Shown here piece by piece: positions 58,935-64,000 of a stretch of 64,000 bases of DNA. Source of the stretch: Acidobacteriota bacterium (GTDB lineage: Bacteria; Acidobacteriota; Holophagae; Acanthopleuribacterales; Acanthopleuribacteraceae). Made by a program: the position numbers and the translations under genes. The DNA lies in assembly GCA_002747255.1 (NCBI GenBank), contig PDUC01000037.1, positions 1-64,000 on the forward strand, in the 5' to 3' direction. Every line of letters starts with the position of its first letter. The stretch's first letter is position 1. The notes under the pieces were generated by a model. That model was not told the origin of the DNA, ran no database searches, and was given only the letters and a program-made list of their open reading frames with translations.

Positions 58935-59771
58935 ATGATTGCTATAGTTTACTGGCTCAATTACCTGAGCTCCGTGGTCGTTGATGTATTGGTTTTTCCC
59001 CTTAAACTGTTTTCTCCTTTCTGGTCTCTTACCTTTGTCGCGCTGATAACGAGCCTTTTGCTTTTGCCGGTGTTCGGCAAGATTTCCAATCAGGAAAAAA
59101 TAAAAAAAACCAAGAACCTGCTGCGGGCGCACATTCTGTCTATCAGACTTTTTAGCGAATATCTCAGTGTGTTCTTCAAAATTCAATTGGCGCTTTTAAA
59201 AGATTTGGCGGTTTATTTGCGCTATAACCTCACACCTTTTCTGATCTTGATGGTGCCGCTGTTTCTTCTGCTCGCCCAGCTGAACTTGAGGTATGCCAAG
59301 CAACCGCTCCGTCCCGGTGAAAGCTCCTTGGTCAAAGTTCTTTTCAATACACCTGATGAATTGAAGAAGGTACGTGAAATAAAACTCATCGCACCGGAAG
59401 GTGTTGAGGTGGAGACACCTGCCGTTCGGGCTTTTAGTACTGGTGAAGTGGCCTGGCGTGTGAGGGCAAAAGCAGCGGGCGAATACAACCTGACCATTGC
59501 CATTGACGAGCAGAATATAGAGAAAAACTTACTGGTGGGTGGCTCACAGGGGGAAGTGTCAACCATGCGAACAGCGACCTTGGGCGACTTCTTGCTTTAT
59601 CCCGGCGAATTGCCTTTGAAGGCCGATTCAGGAGTTCAAAAAATCACCGTGAGCTACCCCGATCTTGAATTGTCCCTTGCCGGATTTCAAATTCACTGGA
59701 TTGTCCTGTTCTTCCTGCTCACACTTATCTTTACCTTCTCGCTCAAGGGCCTGTTTCAAGTAGAAATCTAA
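58935..59771 (+). CDS. Oxa1/EMC3 (DUF106)-like membrane protein with extracytoplasmic domain
   Basis: The protein has 278 residues. An N-terminal hydrophobic pair (LNYLSSVVVDVLVFPLKLFS; WSLTFVALITSLLLLPVFG) is followed by a charged helix (QEKIKKTKNLLRAH), an amphipathic segment, another helix (LTPFLILMVPLFLLLAQLNLRYAK) and a soluble beta-rich domain (about 125-240). The C-terminal membrane helix is WIVLFFLLTLIFTFSLKGLF. The helix layout and Lys-rich cytoplasmic loop resemble Oxa1/YidC/EMC3-superfamily proteins, but no YidC signature is present, so this assignment is tentative. It is the last gene of the cassette, 54 nt after the ribbon-helix-helix-like gene. A role in membrane assembly or substrate presentation for the phosphatase-like enzymes is speculative. 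Confidence 0.55.
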   Translation: MIAIVYWLNYLSSVVVDVLVFPLKLFSPFWSLTFVALITSLLLLPVFGKISNQEKIKKTKNLLRAHILSIRLFSEYLSVFFKIQLALLKDLAVYLRYNLTPFLILMVPLFLLLAQLNLRYAKQPLRPGESSLVKVLFNTPDELKKVREIKLIAPEGVEVETPAVRAFSTGEVAWRVRAKAAGEYNLTIAIDEQNIEKNLLVGGSQGEVSTMRTATLGDFLLYPGELPLKADSGVQKITVSYPDLELSLAGFQIHWIVLFFLLTLIFTFSLKGLFQVEI

Positions 59772-59882
59772 GTGAATGATCTCAATTCATTCAAAAAAAG
59801 GGGCAAAATAATCGTCACTCGTTGAGTCTATTTTTCAAGAAATCCATTTTCTTTTAGAATTTCTATGGCCTTTTGTTCTTCT

Positions 59883-59912
59883 AATATCAAGAATATTAAT
59901 ATCAAGAATATT
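59883..59912. repeat. 15-bp tandem duplication
   Basis: AATATCAAGAATATT occurs twice without a gap (59883-59897 and 59898-59912). Such perfect tandem units are typical of slippage near mobile repeats. Confidence 0.8.
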
Positions 59913-60175
59913 AGACAGGCATATTTTAAAAGAAATAGATAATAAGAAGAGAAAGCGCGGTAAGAATGGCACATTTGTAGACAGGCACATTTGTAGGTTA
60001 TTGTTATTATGAACATTAATCACATTAATGAACATTAGACAGGCATATTTTAGGCAGGCATAAATATTAGACAGGCACATTTGTAGGTTATTGTTATTAT
60101 GAACATTAATGAACATTAGACAGGCATATTTTAAAAGAAATAGATAATAAGAAGAGAAAGCGAGGTAAGAATGGC
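59910..60175. repeat. direct repeats with GACAGGCA core (61 bp and 41 bp)
   Basis: A 61-bp repeat, starting ATTAGACAGGCATATTTT, is found at 59910-59970 and 60115-60175 with one mismatch. A perfect 41-bp repeat, starting GACAGGCACATTTGTAGG, is found at 59980-60020 and 60070-60110. Further GACAGGCA/GGCAGGCA cores occur at about 60037 and 60053. The elements alternate, suggesting expansion by nested duplication. Confidence 0.8.
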
Positions 60176-60315
60176 TTTAAATGGTCTTTAGATTTTCTTT
60201 TTTGGGGGAGTTATGTTTTATTTCGGGCAACGGGCGTGGTTAGGGCGTTCGTTTGGCAGTTTTAGGCGCACCTCTTTCGGGGGAGGTTAAAAAATGGGTG
60301 TTGGTGGCTTTTAAT

Positions 60316-61431
60316 TCAGGGTATTGTGAACGCTTTTTTGGCGGCTGTTGTTCCGGCTAGCCACTTTTTACCGCGTTCCTTGGCCAGCTCGGTGATTTTT
60401 TGTACCTTACCCACGAAGCGATAGAACCAGTGATCGTATTTTTGCACTGTTTCCAGCCAGTTTTCCGCTTGAACTTCCATTCGTGTCAAAATGGAGTCCA
60501 AATCCTTGGGTATGCGCCCTACCTTTCCCTTGTGCAGTTGTCTTCCCGTCCAGTCCAGCAATTTGAGGTAATCTTCTTCGTCTACTTTTAAGAGGGATCC
60601 TACTCCAACATACGGCTTTGATAAATCCGCCGCTTTCATGGGGCTAAGCCACTTGCTTTCATTGGCTTCCTTCTCTATTCGATTCTTCAGCTCCTGAATT
60701 TCACGGCGATGTTCCTGGTTTTCCTTTTTCCTCCTGCATTTCTGGCGCAGCTTTTCGAGCTTGCGCTTGGCTATTCTGCTGCGACAGCGAACTTGACCAG
60801 AGGTATAAGCCGATTCCTCAGGTGTTTCGGCAAGCCCCGCCCTGATGGGATTGAGATCAACATACACTGAACCAGCCAGGACGGCACTTTGATCTGCCAA
60901 CAGTTGACTCTTATACCGACCCTCCCAAAAGGCGCCCCTGCAATTTTCCTGTTTATTGTAAACTTTTGATGCGTATTCATTTAAGCTCTTCATAAACCAG
61001 GAAACATCAGCCAGGCGTTCGCGCAGCACCTCACAGCGCTGCTCGGGTGTTTGACGGCCAGTTTGGTCAAAAAAGACCAAATCCAGTTCATCTTGTGTGG
61101 GAACAGCAGGATGTCCTTGCGCATCTCTTTTCCTGGGGTAAAGCTGCCACCAGCGTCTGGCAACCTCTTCCCGCGACCACGAGTCCACCAGATCAGGGCG
61201 CGTGCGAATAATCAAATGGTAGTGATTATCCATAATGCAATAACTCAAACTCTCCATACTAAAGACCTTGAGCAGAAACTTGAACCTGTTCAAATAAATG
61301 GATTTACGAACACAGTGATTTTCATCTTCATCGTTTTTACGCATAAGAAAAGCGTGTCGAACGGTTCGATTGTAAATGTGCAAGGTGTTGATTTTCTTTT
61401 TATCAAATTGTCGTTTTCGCGGAATAGCCAT
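60316..61431 (-). CDS. REP-associated Y1/HUH transposase (RAYT-like)
   Basis: This 371-residue protein has AGGAGG just before its ATG. The N-terminal Y1 transposase domain has YNRTVRHAFLM, the HUH motif as HYH in IMDNHYHLIIRTRPD, WFMKSLNEYASKVYNKQENCRGAFWEGRYKSQLL and VYVDLNPIRAGLAETPE, whose Tyr is the likely nucleophile. The Lys-rich C-terminal half is longer than in E. coli RAYT (about 165 residues). These single-copy IS200/IS605 relatives are domesticated and are thought to spread REP-like repeats; here short repeats sharing a core flank it on both sides. No insertion-sequence ends were identified, so I call it a gene and not a complete mobile element. Confidence 0.85.
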   Translation of the reverse strand: MAIPRKRQFDKKKINTLHIYNRTVRHAFLMRKNDEDENHCVRKSIYLNRFKFLLKVFSMESLSYCIMDNHYHLIIRTRPDLVDSWSREEVARRWWQLYPRKRDAQGHPAVPTQDELDLVFFDQTGRQTPEQRCEVLRERLADVSWFMKSLNEYASKVYNKQENCRGAFWEGRYKSQLLADQSAVLAGSVYVDLNPIRAGLAETPEESAYTSGQVRCRSRIAKRKLEKLRQKCRRKKENQEHRREIQELKNRIEKEANESKWLSPMKAADLSKPYVGVGSLLKVDEEDYLKLLDWTGRQLHKGKVGRIPKDLDSILTRMEVQAENWLETVQKYDHWFYRFVGKVQKITELAKERGKKWLAGTTAAKKAFTIP

Positions 61432-61544
61432 GAAACCTCCTAACTCCTGGCAATAGAAGAGTTACAAGAAACTAAATTGGGGTTACATAGAATATAAGGC
61501 TAACAATCAAATAAAGCCAGGAAAATCATAAATAGATAATTAAT

Positions 61545-61745
61545 AGACTAGACAGGCACATTAGGCGCATTAGGCGTTTGAATAGACTACTATAAAGCGG
61601 GAAGCTACAATGGGGTGACGATAAAAAATACGGTGTCCGCTGTCTCCGCGCAGCGGTTTCGTTCAACAAATAGTTAGACAGGCACATTAAGCAGGCATTC
61701 TCTTGGCGTTACAAACAAAAATAGTTAGACAGGCACATTAAGCTG
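61545..61745. repeat. GACAGGCACATT repeats right of the transposase
   Basis: At least three copies of GACAGGCACATTA (near 61551, 61676 and 61727) plus shorter GGCACATTAAG and CATTAAGC echoes are present. The core is shared with the 59910-60175 repeats on the other side of the transposase gene, linking both sides to one repeat family. Confidence 0.7.
61637..61656. promoter_or_regulatory. CCGCTG/CAGCGG hairpin
   Basis: A 6-bp GC-rich stem (61637-61642 with 61651-61656) with an 8-nt TCTCCGCG loop sits among the repeats. It could be a REP-like target for the neighbouring transposase or simply a stable RNA stem; no T-tract follows. Confidence 0.35.
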
Positions 61746-61951
61746 GCACATTAAGCTCATTAAGCTTTAAGCATTGGCGGGAGTACTCTTGGCGTTATGT
61801 TATTAACAAAGTGGATTATTGGTTGGGGTTAGTTTAGTAAGTTAAACTTACCAAGTTGAGGCCAGTTCGTGAAATAATATCCTGGTAATGGGCGATGGCT
61901 TCATACTCAAAGCAACAGACAGCGTATTCGGTATTTAAACGGAGAGCAAAA

Positions 61952-62719
61952 GTGGATGTATTGGAATCAGCAGTGAGAACCTCAAGACAACGACACCCCT
62001 GGGAGCGTGCGCGCAGCTATACAGTTCGAGATGTCCTCAAGGAGAAACTCTCAAAACCAAACATGACCGTACTTGATGTCGGCTGTGGGGATGGTTATTT
62101 GGTGACAGAGCTGGCAGAACAGTACAGTACCCATCAATTTATCGGGTTCGATCCAGAAAGGAAGGGCTTGTATTCAGTTGCAGAGGCGAGCCAAAGACCG
62201 TTGAATTTAAAGTTTATTGACGATCTAAAGCAAGGTTCAACCGCATCTTCAGTAGACGTGCTTTTATTGTTGGATGTGTTGGAACACATAGATGATGATG
62301 CCACCTTTCTTGAGGAATTGTTAAAGCATGTCAAATTCTCAAATAAAGCGGAAATTCTCGTAACGGTTCCTTCCTTCCAGTGTTTATGGTCTCCTAGAGA
62401 TGACTTTTTAAAACACTACAGAAGATACAGTTTATCATCTTTAAGCAGGCTGATTTCAAAAAGCGTTTCGTGGAAAATCAGACACAAGGGCTACTTTTTT
62501 TTCTCCCTCCTGGTACCGCGAGCCTTTCAGGCTATTTGGGGAAAATTCAAAAAGAACAAACCAAAGAGCACCTCACTGAGCAGCTGGCATATAAATCGTC
62601 ACTTGACGTCAATAGTTGTATTTGTTTTGATTCTAGATTACAAAGTGTGCAGGTTCCTTGCAAGTTTTAAAATATTCCTTCCCGGGTTGTCATGTTTTCT
62701 CCATCTACAAAGACAGTGA
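61952..62719 (+). CDS. class I SAM-dependent methyltransferase with C-terminal membrane segment
   Basis: The protein has 255 residues. The GTG at 61952 is chosen because GGAGAG precedes it and it yields VDVLESAVRTSRQRHPWERARSY, the normal N-terminus of this methyltransferase group; an upstream ATG at 61895 lacks a ribosome-binding site. Motif I is VLDVGCGDGYLVTEL, with DVLLLLDVLEHIDDDATFLEEL as motif II/III. The C-terminus has a membrane-prone stretch (LTSIVVFVLILDYKVCRFLASF). The glycosyltransferase gene overlaps it by 28 nt, so both probably act on one lipid-linked or surface glycan. The substrate is unknown. Confidence 0.85.
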   Translation: MDVLESAVRTSRQRHPWERARSYTVRDVLKEKLSKPNMTVLDVGCGDGYLVTELAEQYSTHQFIGFDPERKGLYSVAEASQRPLNLKFIDDLKQGSTASSVDVLLLLDVLEHIDDDATFLEELLKHVKFSNKAEILVTVPSFQCLWSPRDDFLKHYRRYSLSSLSRLISKSVSWKIRHKGYFFFSLLVPRAFQAIWGKFKKNKPKSTSLSSWHINRHLTSIVVFVLILDYKVCRFLASFKIFLPGLSCFLHLQRQ

Positions 62720-63441
62720 TTGTCATTCCATGTTTCAATGAAAGCGATCGTCTCAAAGAAAGTGAATTTGAGCGTTTTTTAGAACTCAATCAAGACAAGG
62801 GGCTCTTGTTTGTCAACGATGGCAGCTCAGATGGAACATTGAAGATACTGAAAAAAATAAACAAGCACTGCGTGAACCAGGTTGATCTTCTCGACTTAAC
62901 GGAAAATACAGGAAAAGCAGAAGCCGTGCGGCTTGGTATGTTACACGCCATTGAAAACTCATCCTGTGATTATTGCGCCTTTTGGGATGCCGATCTTGCA
63001 ACACCTCTAAAAGAGATAAATGGATTTCTGAAAACTCTAGCCACACAGAATAAGCTTAAAGTCGTTATAGGATCTCGCATATGCAGACTGGGAGCAGATA
63101 TTGAGAGATTTTGGCTTAGGCATTATTTAGGCAGACTTTTTGCCACAGCGGTGAGCTTGATGTTTGATATAAAAGTATACGATTCACAATGTGGTGCGAA
63201 GATCTTCAAAAGAGAGTTGGCTGCATCCCTGTTTCAACAACAATTTTTGTCAAAATGGCTGTTTGATGTGGAGTTACTGTATCGAATCAAAAAACAGCAT
63301 GGAATAGAAAGCGTGTACGAGTATCCACTTTCATCATGGCATGATGTAGGTGGATCGAAGCTGAAAATTCGTTCCTTGCTTGGAGCCTTTTTTGACTTGT
63401 TCCGCATTTACTTTTACTGTAAACCATGGAAAGGACGATAA
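62692..63441 (+). CDS. GT2 glycosyltransferase, dolichyl-phosphate-glucose-synthase-like
   Basis: This 249-residue protein has a GT-A fold: VIVIPCFNESDRLKESEFERFL, LLFVNDGSSDGTLKIL, ENTGKAEAVRLGMLHA and the DxD-type YCAFWDADLATPLKEI. SQCGAKIFKRELA and the SSWHDVGGSKLKIRSL tail resemble Alg5/DPM1-type enzymes that load a sugar onto polyprenyl phosphate. No C-terminal membrane helices are present. It overlaps the methyltransferase gene (28 nt) and the start of the next gene (16 nt), suggesting one operon for a surface glycan. Confidence 0.88.
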   Translation: MFSPSTKTVIVIPCFNESDRLKESEFERFLELNQDKGLLFVNDGSSDGTLKILKKINKHCVNQVDLLDLTENTGKAEAVRLGMLHAIENSSCDYCAFWDADLATPLKEINGFLKTLATQNKLKVVIGSRICRLGADIERFWLRHYLGRLFATAVSLMFDIKVYDSQCGAKIFKRELAASLFQQQFLSKWLFDVELLYRIKKQHGIESVYEYPLSSWHDVGGSKLKIRSLLGAFFDLFRIYFYCKPWKGR

Positions 63442-64000
63442 AAACAACGATGACCTTCAGCTGGATCCTCTTTTTATACCTGCAATTAAAACCTGCGCTA
63501 CCAAATACCTTTTTAAATGAAATGAATATCTCCTTTGTCTATATTCCCGTTGACAACCATGCATCGGCTTCTCTCAAAAAGGGGGTTTGGGTGTCAAAAT
63601 ATGAAGTCACTCAACAGGTATGGGAAAACGTGATGGGTTTCAATCCAAGTTTACAAAAGGGAGCGTCACATCCAGTGGAAAATGTCTCGTGGAATGAGAT
63701 TCAAACGTTTCTTGCAAAACTGAATCAACTTGATTCGGCGAAACAATATCGACTTCCATATTCCTGGGAATGGCAACTCTTTTCGGATATAGAAGAAACA
63801 CCCCTGCTTGATTATGTTCGACGTCATGAATGGACCCGTCTGAATTCAGGGAAAAGGCATCATCCGGTAGGCAGTTTACCGCCAAACCGATACGGGATCT
63901 GCGACACGCTTGGAAATGTGATGGAATGGTGTCAGGAGACCTATTCCAGCTGCGCTAAAGAGCGTTCTCTAAAGATTGCTGATAAAGCAGCAGGTTGGAA
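63426..64000 (+). CDS. formylglycine-generating-enzyme (SUMF1) domain protein, 3' end outside window
   Basis: The frame runs to the window end with 191 codons visible. An N-terminal signal peptide (MERTIKTTMTFSWILFLYLQ, or starting at Met9, 63450) precedes the domain. Markers are SKYEVTQQVWENVMGFNPS, HPVENVSWNEIQTFLAKLN, YRLPYSWEWQLF (usually PTEAEW, here altered) and GSLPPNRYGICDTLGNVMEWC. SUMF1-fold proteins either activate sulfatases by oxidising Cys to formylglycine or act as non-enzymatic effectors. The active-site region lies beyond the window, so catalysis cannot be judged. It overlaps the glycosyltransferase stop by 16 nt. Confidence 0.8.
   Translation, partial: MERTIKTTMTFSWILFLYLQLKPALPNTFLNEMNISFVYIPVDNHASASLKKGVWVSKYEVTQQVWENVMGFNPSLQKGASHPVENVSWNEIQTFLAKLNQLDSAKQYRLPYSWEWQLFSDIEETPLLDYVRRHEWTRLNSGKRHHPVGSLPPNRYGICDTLGNVMEWCQETYSSCAKERSLKIADKAAGW

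Larger units (their letters stand above)
59772..60315. other. repeat-rich gene-free stretch left of the transposase
   Basis: No real gene. It contains a 15-bp tandem duplication (59883-59912), a 61-bp direct repeat and a 41-bp direct repeat. All carry the GACAGGCAtAT/GACAGGCACAT core that also lies right of the transposase gene. Short reading frames with Asn- and Leu-repeats on the minus strand are translations of these repeats. Confidence 0.65.
61432..61951. other. repeat-rich gene-free stretch right of the transposase
   Basis: No supported gene. TAGTTAGACAGGCACATTAAG occurs at 61671-61691 and 61722-61742, with another GACAGGCACATTAGG near 61551. CTTGGCGTTA occurs twice (about 61704 and 61788). 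A hairpin CCGCTG/CAGCGG lies at 61637-61656. The right part probably contains the promoter of the methyltransferase gene, but no clear hexamers were seen. Confidence 0.6.

Noticed and set aside
59835-60116. 93-residue Asn/Leu/Cys-repeat frame on the minus strand
   Set aside because: The periodic peptide comes from the 41-bp and 61-bp DNA repeats; no start signal or homology is visible.
59910-60175. CRISPR array
   Set aside because: Repeats are of two lengths with uneven spacing and no unique spacers of constant size; no cas genes are present.
60316-61431. complete insertion sequence
   Set aside because: No terminal inverted repeats, target duplication or subterminal hairpins could be defined, so only the transposase gene is called.

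Overview
The window looks like chromosomal DNA of a Gram-negative (diderm) bacterium with roughly mid-40s % GC. It encodes LptD (LPS export), a TonB-dependent outer-membrane receptor, ExbB/TolQ-type proton-channel proteins and several secreted lipoproteins or periplasmic proteins. The gene mixture suggests an Acidobacteriota-like lineage, but this is a low-confidence inference: a receiver-Ser/Thr kinase fusion, alkaline-phosphatase-superfamily proteins beside the ribosomal operon, and a GSU2403-type nucleotidyltransferase. No rRNA, tRNA or CRISPR array was recognised.

Layout. (1) 1-3.1 kb is an accessory zone: the end of an unknown gene coupled to an AT-rich thioredoxin-like lipoprotein, a nucleotidyltransferase-fold gene, and several copies of a ~185-bp interspersed repeat built on an imperfect palindrome. 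(2) 3.1-12.7 kb, minus strand, is one apparent iron/heme operon: a TonB-dependent receptor, a membrane-anchored CobN-like chelatase, a polytopic protein, a TolQ/ExbB homologue and a DUF2149 protein, i.e. hmuRSTUV order. It is extended by a PepSY-TM protein, a DUF2271 protein and an NTF2-like secreted protein. A good sigma70 promoter with a perfect Fur-like palindrome just downstream precedes it. (3) 13-17.2 kb holds secA and guaB. (4) 17.3-21.3 kb holds a receiver-kinase fusion, a small coiled-coil protein and an M23 peptidase, closed by a terminator. (5) 21.4-30.3 kb holds lptD with a small secreted protein on the plus strand, then prmC, prfA, cmoA, UDP-xylose synthase and copA on the minus strand. 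(6) 30.5-37.4 kb holds mnmH-selD (selenium modification of tRNA), an IMPACT-family protein, a PhoU-like/PiT phosphate pair and prfC.

(7) 37.7-53.7 kb is the fused str-S10-spc-alpha ribosomal cluster, rpsL to rplQ, with secY and infA. It lacks tuf, rpsN, rpmJ, rpsD, adk and map at their common places. (8) 53.9-59.8 kb is a tightly overlapping cassette: a sulfotransferase-like protein, two membrane/secreted alkaline-phosphatase-superfamily enzymes, a ribbon-helix-helix-like small protein and an Oxa1/EMC3-like membrane protein with an extracytoplasmic domain. Its role is unknown and it is the best candidate here for an undescribed system. (9) 59.8-61.9 kb is a REP-associated (Y1/HUH) transposase gene flanked on both sides by short repeats sharing a GACAGGCAcATT core. 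(10) 61.9-64 kb holds a methyltransferase, a dolichyl-phosphate-glucose-synthase-like glycosyltransferase and the start of a formylglycine-generating-enzyme-domain protein that runs off the window.

The main functional themes are heme/iron uptake under Fur-type control, translation, selenium-dependent tRNA modification, and a cell-surface phospho/sulfo-transfer cassette.
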